Shown here piece by piece: positions 1-9,336 of a stretch of DNA of 64,000 nucleotides. The stretch is from NCBI GenBank assembly GCA_017853205.1, contig JAFMKB010000004.1:21580-85579 (forward strand), in the 5' to 3' direction. The notes beneath the pieces are model-generated. The model saw only the letters and a program-made list of their open reading frames with translations, searched no databases and had not been told where the DNA came from. The position numbers were made by a program, and so were the translations under genes. This DNA is from Gammaproteobacteria bacterium. GTDB taxonomy: Bacteria; Pseudomonadota; Gammaproteobacteria; Pseudomonadales; Pseudohongiellaceae. Every line of letters starts with the position of its first letter. Position 1 is the first letter of the stretch.

Positions 1-960
1 TCTTTCGAGGAGATGGCGCGAGTAGAATCACAGCGCGAAGACGGCGTGCAAGCAGTAGCAATCGTTACGCCGAATCATTTGCATTTCGAACCCGCTAAAG
101 CGCTGCTCGCTGAAGGTATTCATGTCATTTGCGATAAGCCGCTCACTAACGACTATGCCCAGGCACAAGAACTCGCCGAGATCGTAAGCAAAAGTAACGC
201 ACAGTTTGCCGTGACCTATAACTACAGCGGTTATCCACTTGTCCGTGAGGCGCGCCACCTAGTTGCCTCCGGAGCCCTTGGTGCGATTCGATTAGTACAG
301 GTCGAATATCCACAAGACTGGCTTGCAACGAATATCGAAGCCAGTGGGCAGAAGCAAGCGGCATGGCGAACCGACCCCGCTCGTGCGGGCGCAGGCGGTA
401 GCATCGGGGACATAGGCACGCACGCGTTCCATCTCGCGGGATTTGTTTGTGGCATGCAGCCGACAAGCCTGCTTGCCGATCTCTCTTCTTTCGTCCCCGG
501 CCGCGTCCTCGACGACAACGCCCATATTCTGCTGCGATACGCCAGCGGCGCTCGGGGGATGCTCTGGGCGAGTCAGGTCGCGGCGGGACAGGAAAACGCG
601 CTTCGGTTGCGAGTCTATGGCGAAACGGGGAGTCTGGAATGGTTTCAAGAGAACCCTAATCAGCTCATACATCGTCCCTTAGGCGAGCCGATGCGCACGC
701 TCACTCGCGGCGGAGCGGGTCTCTCGGCAAGCGTTGTTACACGAATCCCTGCGGGTCATCCCGAAGGGTTTATCGAGGGCTTCGCCACGCTCTACAGCGA
801 CTTTGCCGATCTGATTGTCTCTAGCGATGGAATTAACCATGGCCATGAAGACGATCCTTCGCGACTGCTCCCCACTGTCGCCGACGGTGTAAAGGGTGTA
901 CGTTTTGTGACAGCGGCGGTAGAGTCAATGGCAAATGGCTGTAGCTGGGTGACGCTGTAG
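1..960 (+). CDS. Gfo/Idh/MocA-family oxidoreductase, 5'-truncated by window edge
   Basis: The reading frame is open from base 1, so the ATG at 13 in the ORF track is probably internal and the real start lies outside the window. The N-terminal GxGxxG dinucleotide-binding loop is missing, as expected for a cut gene. What remains shows the family hallmarks: 'VTPNHLH', the active-site lysine segment 'VICDKPLT' (a DKP variant of the usual EKP) and the 'GDIGTHAFHLAGF' segment carrying the conserved Asp/His of the sugar-binding domain. The family uses NAD(P) to oxidise or reduce sugars and inositols in the cytoplasm. The next three genes on the same strand are also sugar-oxidation types, so this is probably the dehydrogenase of a sugar catabolic operon. 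The substrate cannot be read from the sequence. Confidence 0.87.
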   Translation, partial: SFEEMARVESQREDGVQAVAIVTPNHLHFEPAKALLAEGIHVICDKPLTNDYAQAQELAEIVSKSNAQFAVTYNYSGYPLVREARHLVASGALGAIRLVQVEYPQDWLATNIEASGQKQAAWRTDPARAGAGGSIGDIGTHAFHLAGFVCGMQPTSLLADLSSFVPGRVLDDNAHILLRYASGARGMLWASQVAAGQENALRLRVYGETGSLEWFQENPNQLIHRPLGEPMRTLTRGGAGLSASVVTRIPAGHPEGFIEGFATLYSDFADLIVSSDGINHGHEDDPSRLLPTVADGVKGVRFVTAAVESMANGCSWVTL

Positions 961-991
961 TAATTCAGAATCTAAAAAAGGACTACGCACA

Positions 992-1837
992 ATGGTAAGC
1001 ATTAGCCGTCGACAATTTCTAAATCGCAGTGGGCTTTTCGCTGCCGGCATCACAAGCAGTGTGCTGCTTCCGTCATTCGCTCGCGCACAATCGCGCCGAG
1101 TCGAAAACATTGGGCTGCAACTCTACACACTGCGCAACGAACTTGCCGATGACTTTGATGGCACGCTAGCACGTGTAGCCGAGCTTGGTTATAAAGAGAT
1201 GGAGTTTGCTGGCTATTACGGCCGCAGCGCGGCTCAGATTAAAGCGGCGCTTGACGCGAACGGATTAGTGTCACCGGCGGCGCATATCCAATGGGCAGCA
1301 GTCCGCGATAATCTACAAATTGAAATTGAGCGGGCAGTAGGGATTGGCCAAGATTATATTGTCATTCCTTATTTGCAAGAGAACGAGAGAACACTCGATC
1401 ACTACAAGCGGCTTGTCGATACGCTCAACGGAGCGGGTGAGGCTTGTCGCAATGCGGGTCTCAAAATCGCTTACCACAACCATGATTTTGAATTTGCCGC
1501 AGTCGATGGCGTTGTTCCCTATGACATGCTGCTTGCACAGACTGATCCGGCGCTTGTCGATATGGAGCTCGATCTGTTCTGGATAGCCTATGCTGGGGCC
1601 GATCCCCTCCGCTATGTCAAAGAACATGCAGGCCGCTTCAGTATGCTGCACGTGAAAGACCTTTCTGCTGACCGAAAGATGGTAGCGGTGGGCGAGGGCT
1701 CGATCGACTTCGAATCTATTTTCGCGCATACCGATACCGGTGGTTTTAAACATTATTTCGTCGAACACGACAATCCTGTTGACGCGTTCGAGTCTGTGAC
1801 CACGAGCATCGAATCGGTTCGCCGAATGAGATTTTAA
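992..1837 (+). CDS. Sugar phosphate isomerase/epimerase-like TIM-barrel protein with Tat signal
   Basis: A 281-residue protein. Residues about 5-30 carry a twin-arginine signal, 'SRRQFL' followed by a hydrophobic stretch ending near 'FARAQS', so the enzyme is exported folded. The rest reads as an AP-endonuclease-2-like TIM barrel (xylose isomerase-like): 'QLYTLRNEL' on strand 1, then metal-ligand strands 'HNHDFEF', 'MELDLFW', 'LHVKDL' and 'FVEHDNP'. A Shine-Dalgarno sequence AAAGGA precedes the ATG. Exported members are often found with GMC dehydrogenases and Gfo/Idh/MocA proteins and are thought to act on oxidised (keto) sugars. That role here is inferred from the neighbours, 31 bp upstream and 55 bp downstream. 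Confidence 0.85.
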   Translation: MVSISRRQFLNRSGLFAAGITSSVLLPSFARAQSRRVENIGLQLYTLRNELADDFDGTLARVAELGYKEMEFAGYYGRSAAQIKAALDANGLVSPAAHIQWAAVRDNLQIEIERAVGIGQDYIVIPYLQENERTLDHYKRLVDTLNGAGEACRNAGLKIAYHNHDFEFAAVDGVVPYDMLLAQTDPALVDMELDLFWIAYAGADPLRYVKEHAGRFSMLHVKDLSADRKMVAVGEGSIDFESIFAHTDTGGFKHYFVEHDNPVDAFESVTTSIESVRRMRF

Positions 1838-1892
1838 TCTGCGAGCGCGCGAGTAGCGCAGCACTAAGCGGTAAGAAAACGAGGAAAGAAGA

Positions 1893-2435
1893 ATGAAGAC
1901 CAGAAGAGAGTTTATCCAAGGCTTAATCTTATCGGTAGGCGGCGCGGCGACCCTTAGCGCCTGCGGAGATAAGGCGCCAGCGGTCACGGCGACCGCACCG
2001 CACAACCCAGGGCGATTCTATACAGGCGACGAGATGGCGCTCGTTAGCCGCGTTTCCGATCTCATCATTCCTCGAACAGAGACACCTGGCGCGCTCGACG
2101 TGAATGTTGCCGGTTACCTCGATGGCCTCATGAGCGATTGGGCAAGTGCAGAAACTCAGCGCGCACACCGCGCAGCACTCGCGCGACTGCGCGCGGATCT
2201 TGATTCTGCCGTTGGAGTTCCATTCGAGCGCGCGGCGCAAGAGGCTGCCGAGGAGGCATTGGCGGAACTCGACGCACGTGCGTTCGAAATCGATCAGAGC
2301 ATGGAAGGCTATCGCCGTTTTAAGGGTTGGATAACGCAGGCCTATTTCGCGACCGAAGGTGGCGCCGTCCAAGAACTAAAATGGGTCGCCTTACCCGGCC
2401 GCTGGGATCCTAGCGTCGACATAACGCCTGCGTAA
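1893..2435 (+). CDS. Gluconate 2-dehydrogenase subunit 3 family protein (Tat-exported small subunit)
   Basis: A 180-residue protein starting with the twin-arginine motif 'TRREFIQG', followed by a hydrophobic run that ends in 'LSACG', which also reads as a lipobox. Residues about 45-175 match the gluconate 2-dehydrogenase subunit 3 family, including 'LVSRVSDLIIPRTETPGA' near the start of the domain. In known membrane-bound sugar dehydrogenases this hitchhiker subunit carries the large GMC flavoprotein, which lacks its own signal, through the Tat system. The GMC gene follows immediately, which fits. A strong purine-rich site (AGGAAAGAAGA) lies just before the ATG. Confidence 0.86.
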   Translation: MKTRREFIQGLILSVGGAATLSACGDKAPAVTATAPHNPGRFYTGDEMALVSRVSDLIIPRTETPGALDVNVAGYLDGLMSDWASAETQRAHRAALARLRADLDSAVGVPFERAAQEAAEEALAELDARAFEIDQSMEGYRRFKGWITQAYFATEGGAVQELKWVALPGRWDPSVDITPA

Positions 2436-2530
2436 CTTCGCATAACTCTGCGCGCATAACTGCGTTGCGCTAAATAATGATACGAGCGCCTTACGGCGGC
2501 TTCAAAAGAATTGAAGAGAGGATAACCACA

Positions 2531-4231
2531 GTGGCAGATTTCGATGCGATAGTAGTAGGGTCGGGAATGAGTGGCGGCATGTCGGCCAAAGAGCTTACCG
2601 AGCGTGGACTCAAGGTGTTGGTGTTGGAACGAGGTCCAGAAATAATTCCCGAGCGCGATTACACTGACAATTTAGCCCCTTGGGAGAAACCGAATCTCGA
2701 CAATGTTGCGCAGGAGGAGATAGCGGAACACTATCCGCGTCAATACGGTGGCGTGGCCTACGCGATTAAAGAATCGACAAAGCACTTCTGGGTAAAAGAT
2801 TCTGAGCATCCCTACGAAGAAGCTGAGGGCACGACCTACGACTGGCTACGCGGATACCATACAGCGGGGCGGTCGATTATGTGGTCACGCCAAACCTACC
2901 GTTTGAGCGATCTCGATTTCGGTGCAAACGCGCGCGAAGGCCATGCGATAGACTGGCCGATCCGCTACGCCGATATTGAGCCTTGGTATAACAAGGTCGA
3001 GACCTTTATTGGTATTTCTGGCAGCGCCGAAGGGCTTCCACATCTACCTGATAGTGTTTTCCAGCCCGCGTTTGAACTTACCGATGCCGAGAAAGCATTG
3101 AAGGCAAGCGTTGAGTCTAGTTTCCCAGAACGCAATGTAATTCCTGCGCGCATCGCACACCTTACAGATGCGACTGAAGAGCAGAAATCGCTTGGACGCA
3201 GCAATTGCCAAGTACGTAACCATTGCCACCAAGGCTGCAGCTTTAAGGCATATTTCTCGTCGCTCAATGCGACCCTCCCCGCCGCAGAGCGCACTGGTAA
3301 CCTAACCATGGTTCATAACGCGATAGTTGAGTCTATTGAATACGACGCAGTAAGCAATCGTGTTTCTGGTGTACGCGTAATCGATGCGGAGACGAATGAG
3401 AAACGCACCTATACAGCAAAAGTTATTTTTCTAAATGCGTCCACGATAGCGTCTGCAATGATTTTGCTCCAGTCTAAGTCAGAGACGTTCCCTAATGGGC
3501 TGGCGAATCATTCCGATCAAGTGGGCCGCAATTTAATGGACCACGTTAGCGGCGCAAATGCGACCGGTTACCTTAGCGGATTCGATAACAAAACGACGTT
3601 TGGTAGACGCCCAAGCGGTGGGATTTATATTCCGCGTTACGCCAATCTAAACGGACAAGACAAACCGTATCGCCGGGGATTTGGTTTCCAAGGAGGCGCA
3701 ACCTCTGTGGGTAATGCCGGCGGTCAAATCCCTGGCATCGGTCGAGCGTTTAAGGAAGCGCACAGATTACCGAGCGCTTGGCGTATCGGCATCGGCGCTT
3801 TTGGAGAGCAACTCTCTAATCCAGATAACCGCGTTACTCTTCATCCTAGCAAGCGCGATAAATGGGGCAACCCTCTCGCTTTATTTAACGTTAAGTATGG
3901 CGAAAACGAATATAAAATGTTGGAGGAAGCCAGCAAAGACGCTGTTGCGATGCTTGAGGCAGCGGGCTGTACACAAATCACCGCGACACCAGTTAATCTC
4001 ACCAAACCTGGCAACCGCATTCACGAAATGGGCAGCGCGCGCATGGGACGAGATCGAGAGACTTCCGTGCTAAACGGTTGGTGTCAGGCGCACGATGTGC
4101 CAAACCTGTTTATTACCGACGGTTCGTTTATGACGTCGGCAGCATGTCAGAACCCATCGCTTACGTATATGGCGTTCAGCGCACGCGCTGCTAATTACGC
4201 AGCTGACCTTATTGAGCAGGGGGTCATCTAA
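2531..4231 (+). CDS. GMC-family FAD-dependent sugar dehydrogenase, large subunit
   Basis: The ORF track starts at 2477, but the GTG at 2531 is better placed: it follows AGAGAGG at good distance and gives 'VADFDAIVVGSGMSGG', with the FAD-binding GxGxxG right at the N-terminus as in the family. The protein is about 566 residues. The C-terminal catalytic pair is visible as His in 'HEMGSARMG' and Asn in 'CQNPSLTYMAF'. A four-Cys-like segment 'NCQVRNHCHQGC' lies near residues 225-240. It has no export signal, and the preceding subunit-3 protein probably escorts it. Closest known roles are FAD-linked gluconate, sorbitol or glucoside-3-dehydrogenases feeding electrons to the respiratory chain. No cytochrome c subunit lies beside it. 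Confidence 0.88.
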   Translation: MADFDAIVVGSGMSGGMSAKELTERGLKVLVLERGPEIIPERDYTDNLAPWEKPNLDNVAQEEIAEHYPRQYGGVAYAIKESTKHFWVKDSEHPYEEAEGTTYDWLRGYHTAGRSIMWSRQTYRLSDLDFGANAREGHAIDWPIRYADIEPWYNKVETFIGISGSAEGLPHLPDSVFQPAFELTDAEKALKASVESSFPERNVIPARIAHLTDATEEQKSLGRSNCQVRNHCHQGCSFKAYFSSLNATLPAAERTGNLTMVHNAIVESIEYDAVSNRVSGVRVIDAETNEKRTYTAKVIFLNASTIASAMILLQSKSETFPNGLANHSDQVGRNLMDHVSGANATGYLSGFDNKTTFGRRPSGGIYIPRYANLNGQDKPYRRGFGFQGGATSVGNAGGQIPGIGRAFKEAHRLPSAWRIGIGAFGEQLSNPDNRVTLHPSKRDKWGNPLALFNVKYGENEYKMLEEASKDAVAMLEAAGCTQITATPVNLTKPGNRIHEMGSARMGRDRETSVLNGWCQAHDVPNLFITDGSFMTSAACQNPSLTYMAFSARAANYAADLIEQGVI

Positions 4232-4305
4232 CAGATTCTTTGGTGAGTGAGTCAATCAGATCGCGATAGAAAGAAGTTGATCAACACAGAAAGGGTTACA
4301 CCGTT

Positions 4306-4629
4306 ATGACACTCAAAAGCACCTACCTTTTGCTTGCGATACTCGGCGCTGCAGTGCCTTATCTTTTCTTTTTAGATTTTTTCGGTGAGTACGGGGTAAG
4401 TGTTTCGGATTTCGTTGCCGCGCTTTTTGCAAATTCTGCGAGCGGCGGATTTACCGCCGATCTCCTCATTAGCTCTTTTGTATTCTGGCTATTTATGTTT
4501 GCACGTCGTTCACAGACGAAAGGCGAAAGTCCAGCACCTTGGTTTTTTATGCTTTTGAACCTTGGTATCGGTTTGTCCTGTGCTCTTCCTGCTTACCTTT
4601 ATGCGCAGGCCAGTCGTGAAGCAAAATAA
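4306..4629 (+). CDS. DUF2834 family small membrane protein
   Basis: A 107-residue, very hydrophobic protein with three likely membrane spans (about residues 5-25, 40-67 and 80-100). The order of a first span rich in aromatic residues, a central 'GGFTADLLISSFVFWLFMF' segment and a last span with 'NLGIGLSCALPAYLY' matches the DUF2834 family of unknown function. It follows the GMC gene by 74 bp and precedes the DUF2256 gene by 18 bp. It may be co-transcribed with either. Confidence 0.82.
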   Translation: MTLKSTYLLLAILGAAVPYLFFLDFFGEYGVSVSDFVAALFANSASGGFTADLLISSFVFWLFMFARRSQTKGESPAPWFFMLLNLGIGLSCALPAYLYAQASREAK

Positions 4630-4647
4630 TAGTACTTCCTCAGACTA

Positions 4648-4821
4648 ATGCGCGGCGTCAAGAAACAGGATCTTCCTCAGAAAACGTGTCCCGTCTGCGA
4701 GCTGCCTTTTGCGTGGCGGAAAAAATGGGAGAAAAACTGGAACGAGGTTAAATACTGCTCGGAAAGATGTCGACGATCGGCGAAGGTCAGCCAAGCCCCA
4801 GCTTCCCCCGAACAGCGCTAA
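4648..4821 (+). CDS. DUF2256 family small zinc-finger-like protein (not in ORF track)
   Basis: A 57-residue ORF found by reading the sequence; it is too short for the supplied track. Translation shows '[16 protein letters not shown]' followed by '[10 protein letters not shown]', i.e. two CxxC-like knuckles around the tryptophan-rich 'WRKKWEKNW' core that defines DUF2256. Function is unknown; zinc binding is inferred from the cysteine pattern. It lies 18 bp after the DUF2834 gene. Its last 35 bp overlap the 3' end of the convergent SulP gene (4787-6511), so the two transcripts must be complementary there. No convincing ribosome binding site is visible, suggesting translational coupling or leaderless initiation. 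Confidence 0.85.
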   Translation: MRGVKKQDLPQKTCPVCELPFAWRKKWEKNWNEVKYCSERCRRSAKVSQAPASPEQR

Positions 4822-6511
4822 AGGCCTCAAACTGACTCAGATAAACCTCGCCGCTAAGATGCTCGAAGAAATCGGTGCGGTTGAGCATGTCCATCACGGG
4901 TCCCTTCACCTCCGACAGGTTCAGTGTAATTCCCTGCTGTTTTAAACGCAGGTTGATCGCCTCTAGTGTCTCTAATGCCGTGTAGTCAATCTCATTTATC
5001 GCCGTACACATAAGTATTACGTGTGCGATGTCGCCGTTATCGAACGCAGCAGAATAAATGCGTTCCTCAAGATAAGAGGCGTTGGCAAAGAAGAGGCTTT
5101 CGTCGACTCTAAGAGTAAGAATCTGTGGGTAGCATTCGACCTGATAACGGCGCACATTGCGGAAATGCTCGGTGCCCTCGATAAGTCCCACTTCGGCTAT
5201 ATGAGGTTTGGAGGTGCGATAGAGGTGTAGACCAATCGATACCAATATGCCGCAGGAAACACCGGCTTCGACGCCGAACCCCAAGGTAATAAACATCGTG
5301 ACCAACACAGCTGCCGTATCTCCCTTGGAGACGCGCCAGGTCTTTTTGATAACCGAGAAATCGACGAGGGCAATAACCGCTACAATAATCGTGGCGGCGA
5401 GGGTAGCTTTAGGTAGGCTGTAAAGTAATGGCGTTAGGAATAGAGAGACTACGCCGATAAATGCCGCGGTCATTAGACTTGCAGCCTGCGTGACAGCGCC
5501 GGCGTCGAAGTTAACAACCGAGCGTGAAAAGCCGCCGGTTACTGGAAGTCCGCCCGAAAAAGCCGAGGCGACGTTTGCGGCGCCGAGCCCAATGAGTTCT
5601 TGATCCGCATCGATCCGCTCTTGCCGCTTGCCACCTAAAGTGCGACCGACCGATACCGATTCTACGTAACCGATAATCGAAATAAGAAGCGCAGGCAACC
5701 ACAGCGCCTCAATGAGTGCGATTGAGAAATCAGGTAAAGCGAGCATTGGTAAACCAGTAGGAATAGCACCGACTACCGCAACGCCATTAGCATCAAGTCC
5801 TAGGGATGAAACCGCAACTATCGTCGCAATGACTGCTAGCACAGGTGCGACCTTGGTCAGCAGCTGCGCGCGGAAACGACTGACGCCGAGCTTTGTAAGA
5901 AACGAAACGCCGCTTCTCTTCACAAGCATCAAAAAGACAATTACGCCCACGCCTATCCAAAGGGTCGAAAAATTAAGCTGTGGGATATGTATCCAAATTG
6001 AGTGGAGAAGTTCACCGATCGTATCTCCGCCAGCCTGGATGCCGAAAATATGGCGCAGCTGACTGAGCGCGATAATGATAGCCGACGCAGTTATAAACGC
6101 CGACACGACGGTGTGCGAAAGAAAGTTGGCAAGAAACCCGAGTCTCAATAAACCAAATACGGCGAGCATGCCTCCGGACAGTGCTGCAAGAGTAATGGCA
6201 GCAGCAGTTGCGCTGACGCCATCACTCGCTGAAACCTCACCGACAGCAGCCGCCGTCATGAGCGAGGCGATTGCCACCGGTCCTACCGACAGTGTGCTAC
6301 TGCTACCAAAAAGCGCGTACACAGCGAGTGGAAGAATACTGGCGTAGAGGCCGACTTCCGCAGGCAGTCCAGCTAACAGCGCATAGGCTAAGGATTGCGG
6401 TATTAGCATAATTGTCACAATGATCGCAGCGATCAGGTCACTGCTAAAAGTCTGTCCATCGTAACCGCGTATCCAGCGCAGCGCCGGCAGTAATTTATCG
6501 CTCCTTCGCAT
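4787..6511 (-). CDS. SulP-family anion transporter with C-terminal STAS domain
   Basis: A 574-residue polytopic protein: about 12 hydrophobic segments over residues 20-430, then a STAS domain over about 440-560. SulP signatures include '[23 protein letters not shown]' near residue 40 and '[24 protein letters not shown]' near 310. Members move sulfate, bicarbonate or other anions. It is the last gene of the minus-strand sulfide-oxidation operon, 70 bp after sqr. A likely job is therefore moving the sulfur oxyanions produced (sulfite, thiosulfate, sulfate), but direction and substrate are inference. The 70-bp gap contains an inverted repeat (6546-6571). Confidence 0.9.
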   Translation of the reverse strand: MRRSDKLLPALRWIRGYDGQTFSSDLIAAIIVTIMLIPQSLAYALLAGLPAEVGLYASILPLAVYALFGSSSTLSVGPVAIASLMTAAAVGEVSASDGVSATAAAITLAALSGGMLAVFGLLRLGFLANFLSHTVVSAFITASAIIIALSQLRHIFGIQAGGDTIGELLHSIWIHIPQLNFSTLWIGVGVIVFLMLVKRSGVSFLTKLGVSRFRAQLLTKVAPVLAVIATIVAVSSLGLDANGVAVVGAIPTGLPMLALPDFSIALIEALWLPALLISIIGYVESVSVGRTLGGKRQERIDADQELIGLGAANVASAFSGGLPVTGGFSRSVVNFDAGAVTQAASLMTAAFIGVVSLFLTPLLYSLPKATLAATIIVAVIALVDFSVIKKTWRVSKGDTAAVLVTMFITLGFGVEAGVSCGILVSIGLHLYRTSKPHIAEVGLIEGTEHFRNVRRYQVECYPQILTLRVDESLFFANASYLEERIYSAAFDNGDIAHVILMCTAINEIDYTALETLEAINLRLKQQGITLNLSEVKGPVMDMLNRTDFFEHLSGEVYLSQFEAFSAVRGKLGLG

Positions 6512-6545
6512 TCAACTCTTTCCTTGGTTCACGGTACTTAATTTT

Positions 6546-6571
6546 GCTGCAGTGCAGGACGCATCTGCAGC
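6546..6571 (-). repeat. Inverted repeat between sqr and sulP
   Basis: GCTGCAG and CTGCAGC are exact complements separated by 12 bases, in the 70-bp gap of the operon. In the minus-strand mRNA the hairpin is followed by AAAA rather than U residues, so it is not a classical terminator. It could be a processing or stability element that lowers sulP expression relative to sqr. Confidence 0.45.
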
Positions 6572-6581
6572 GCAATAAAGA

Positions 6582-8291
6582 CTAACTTCTTAGCGACTTC
6601 AGCTTCTTGGGTGCTGCGAGCCACTCGCGACCCTTCAACATCGCATGCCAATAGATCGCGGGGAGCATGTCCTTTTTAAGAATCCACGCTGCCCACGTTG
6701 GGCGAGTGCCATTAAGTAAAAATGACGGAAATGAAGGAAGAAGCTTGCCACCATAGCCAAACTCCGCGAGCACAATCTTACCGCGTTCGACCGTAAGTGG
6801 GCACGAACCGTAGCCATCGTATCCTGCCTGGAGATCTCGACCGTTAATAGAGCTAATGATGTTAGCAGCCACAACCGGCACCTGCTTGCGCACAGCAGCC
6901 ATGGTTTTGGCATTGGGGGTGTTCATTACGTCGCCTAATCCCCAAACATTCGCAAATTTCTTATGTTGCAGACTGAATTGATCGACGTCGAGCCAGCCAC
7001 CGGCATCGGCAAGTACGCTGTTAGCAACAAAATCCGGCGCTTTCTGTGGTGGGCACACGTGAATCATATCGAACTCTTCGCAGATTACGTCATTCTCTTT
7101 CCCTTCCTCAGACGATTTAAAATAGGCGCGCTTATTTTCGCCGTCGACTTCGACAAGAGTATGATTGAAATGAGTCTTGGCATGGTATTTCTCAATATAT
7201 TTCTGCAGCGCTGGAACGTACGCTGCGACACCGAAAAGAACTCCGCCAGCATTGAAGAAATCGATGTTGATATCTTTTAGCGCACCGGTGCGACGCCAAT
7301 GGTCGCCGGAAAGATATAACGCTTTCTGAGGAGCGCCCGCGCATTTGATCGGCATCGGTGGTTGGGTAAAGATTGCGCGCCCTTTCTTAAGTCCTTTTAC
7401 AAGTTCCCAAGTGTAGGCTGAATATTCATAGGAATAGTTGGACGTGACGCCGTTCTTACCGAGACTCTCTTTGAGCCCTTTGATGCCATCCCAGTTAAGC
7501 ACAAGCCCGGGAGCGACGATAAGGTGCTGATAATGAAGCGACTGCTCGTTATCTAACTGAACCGTATTTTCGGTCGGTGTAAAGCCGACGGCAGCTTGTT
7601 TGATCCATGAGACGTTGCTAGGAATCAGGTCGCGCATGTTGCGCTTTGTTTGCGTGTTGTTGAACACGCCTCCGCCTACCATTGTCCACCCAGGCTGATA
7701 GTAATGTGACTCGGCTGGATCTACCAAGGCGATACGTAAATCGCCTTTACGTTTGAGTAGGCTCGCTGCTGCAGCGATCCCTCCCGATCCTGCGCCAACT
7801 ATTACCACGTCGAACGAAGGTTTTGCTGCACCCTCGTTCTGTGTAGAAGCAGCGGCGATTTCTTTGTCTGCGACATAGGGTTTGACTGCGTCGGTAACAT
7901 CGAATCCGACTTCCTTCGCCTTTTCGAGTACCTCCTGAGCGCCGGCGCCTCGACTAACCGCTGCGGCTGACCAAAGGCAAACCGTTCGATTACCGGTTCG
8001 GCAGTAGGCGTGAATTTTCTCGGCTTTCGCTTGGGCCTGCTCGAGTAAGTCAGCGAAAGTCTGAACCTGCGCATCTGTCTGTTCGCCTGACTTGAAAGGC
8101 AGATTAACGACCGCAATCCCTAGCGCGTCAGCAGCAGCCGAAATAGCGTCAAATGTCACTTGGTCTTGCGACTCGCCATCGGGACGATTGCAAACGAGTG
8201 TTGTTACGCCATTGGCTTTCAGTTCGGCAAGATCATCTATTTCAACTTGAGCCGAAACTGTGAGTGTGTCGTTTAGCGTCATGATGCGCAT
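6582..8291 (-). CDS. sqr: DUF442 phosphatase-like domain fused to sulfide:quinone oxidoreductase
   Basis: A 569-residue, two-domain protein. Residues 1-110 are a DUF442 (TIGR01244) domain with the dual-specificity-phosphatase-like loop 'YCRTGNRT'. Residues about 158-569 are a sulfide:quinone oxidoreductase of the mitochondrial-like type, with 'VVIVGAGSGG' for FAD and 'YYQPGWTMVGGG'. The cysteines in 'IKCAGAPQK' (about residue 317) and 'HVCPPQK' (about 413) are placed like the redox Cys pair that takes sulfur from sulfide. The enzyme oxidises H2S to persulfide/polysulfide and reduces membrane quinone. DUF442 is better known fused to an MBL persulfide dioxygenase (Blh), so here the fusion partner differs. 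AGGAGAA before the ATG supports the start. It sits between pdo and sulP. Confidence 0.9.
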   Translation of the reverse strand: MRIMTLNDTLTVSAQVEIDDLAELKANGVTTLVCNRPDGESQDQVTFDAISAAADALGIAVVNLPFKSGEQTDAQVQTFADLLEQAQAKAEKIHAYCRTGNRTVCLWSAAAVSRGAGAQEVLEKAKEVGFDVTDAVKPYVADKEIAAASTQNEGAAKPSFDVVIVGAGSGGIAAAASLLKRKGDLRIALVDPAESHYYQPGWTMVGGGVFNNTQTKRNMRDLIPSNVSWIKQAAVGFTPTENTVQLDNEQSLHYQHLIVAPGLVLNWDGIKGLKESLGKNGVTSNYSYEYSAYTWELVKGLKKGRAIFTQPPMPIKCAGAPQKALYLSGDHWRRTGALKDINIDFFNAGGVLFGVAAYVPALQKYIEKYHAKTHFNHTLVEVDGENKRAYFKSSEEGKENDVICEEFDMIHVCPPQKAPDFVANSVLADAGGWLDVDQFSLQHKKFANVWGLGDVMNTPNAKTMAAVRKQVPVVAANIISSINGRDLQAGYDGYGSCPLTVERGKIVLAEFGYGGKLLPSFPSFLLNGTRPTWAAWILKKDMLPAIYWHAMLKGREWLAAPKKLKSLRS

Positions 8292-8381
8292 TGTTCTTCT
8301 CCTAGAATTTTTACTTAGAGCTAGTCATTATTTATGTTTATTCTTTAACAGAAATGATCTAAAGGTCTGAATCTACTCGTG

Positions 8382-9272
8382 CTATTTGAATGCATTTATT
8401 GGCACTTTGAGATAGACGAGCCCATTGTCCTCGGCTGCAGGAAATTCACCAGCGCGAACGTTGACCTGTAGCGACGGCAGGATTAAATGCGGCATGGCGA
8501 GTGTTTTATCTCGCGCGGTACGCATTTTCACAAATTCATCTTCGCTTATAGATTGGTTGACATGGATATTTCGCTCGCGTTCCTCAGCGATGGTTGTTTC
8601 ATACTCGAGCTCGCGGTCATTTGGGCCATAGTCGTGGCACATAAACACACGGGTCTCACCAGGGAGCTGAAGCAATTTGTGAATTGAGCGGTAAAGTGTA
8701 GCAGCATCGCCCCCAGGGAAGTCGGCACGCGCAGTTCCGGCGTCCGGCATAAATAGCGTATCGCCTACGAATAGCGCATCACCGATTAGATGCGACATAC
8801 ACGCAGGTGTGTGTCCAGGGGTATGCATAACATGCCCTTCGAGATTTCCGATTTTATAAGTTTCCCCGTCAGTGAAGAGGTGATCGAACTGCGAGCCATC
8901 GTGAGCAAGTTCGTTATCGATGTTATAGATACCGCCGAAAACTTTTTGCACTGTCTTTATTTGTTCGCCAATAGCGAGCTTTCCACCGATCTTATCGCAT
9001 ATGTAATGGCCTGCAGAAATATGATCGGCATGCGCATGCGTTTCGATTATCCATTCAATCCTTAGCTCGTTGTCGCGGATAAACTTTATCATCGCATCCG
9101 CGCCTTCATGGCTAATGCCGCCTGACGCGTAATCCAAGCCGAGCACGCTATCGATTATTGCGCACGCGGCAGAGCTAGGATCTTTGACGACATAAGAGAA
9201 TGTATTGCTCTCGGCATCAAAGAATGGCGTGACGACTGGAATCAAAGTGCTGTTATCGATCGCTGCGTTCAT
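8382..9272 (-). CDS. MBL-fold persulfide dioxygenase-like protein (ETHE1/Blh type)
   Basis: The start is moved from 9323 to 9272 because AAGGAGGT lies 4 bases before that ATG; the protein is then 296 residues. Metallo-beta-lactamase metal ligands appear as 'HAHADH' (residues 79-84), 'HTPGHTPAC' and 'GDTLFMPDAG', with 'FMCHDYGP' near residue 220. This pattern fits ETHE1/Blh persulfide dioxygenases, which oxidise glutathione persulfide to sulfite with O2. No rhodanese domain is present. It lies 64 bp after cydB and 90 bp before the DUF442-SQR gene, so persulfide made by SQR would be its natural substrate. Assignment to persulfide dioxygenase rather than another hydrolase rests on motif plus context. 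Confidence 0.88.
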   Translation of the reverse strand: MNAAIDNSTLIPVVTPFFDAESNTFSYVVKDPSSAACAIIDSVLGLDYASGGISHEGADAMIKFIRDNELRIEWIIETHAHADHISAGHYICDKIGGKLAIGEQIKTVQKVFGGIYNIDNELAHDGSQFDHLFTDGETYKIGNLEGHVMHTPGHTPACMSHLIGDALFVGDTLFMPDAGTARADFPGGDAATLYRSIHKLLQLPGETRVFMCHDYGPNDRELEYETTIAEERERNIHVNQSISEDEFVKMRTARDKTLAMPHLILPSLQVNVRAGEFPAAEDNGLVYLKVPINAFK

Positions 9273-9336
9273 GTTGACCTCCTTGTTTCGCTCCCACGCT
9301 AACGCAAGAGTGATTAGTTTCAAATTCTTGAGATGT

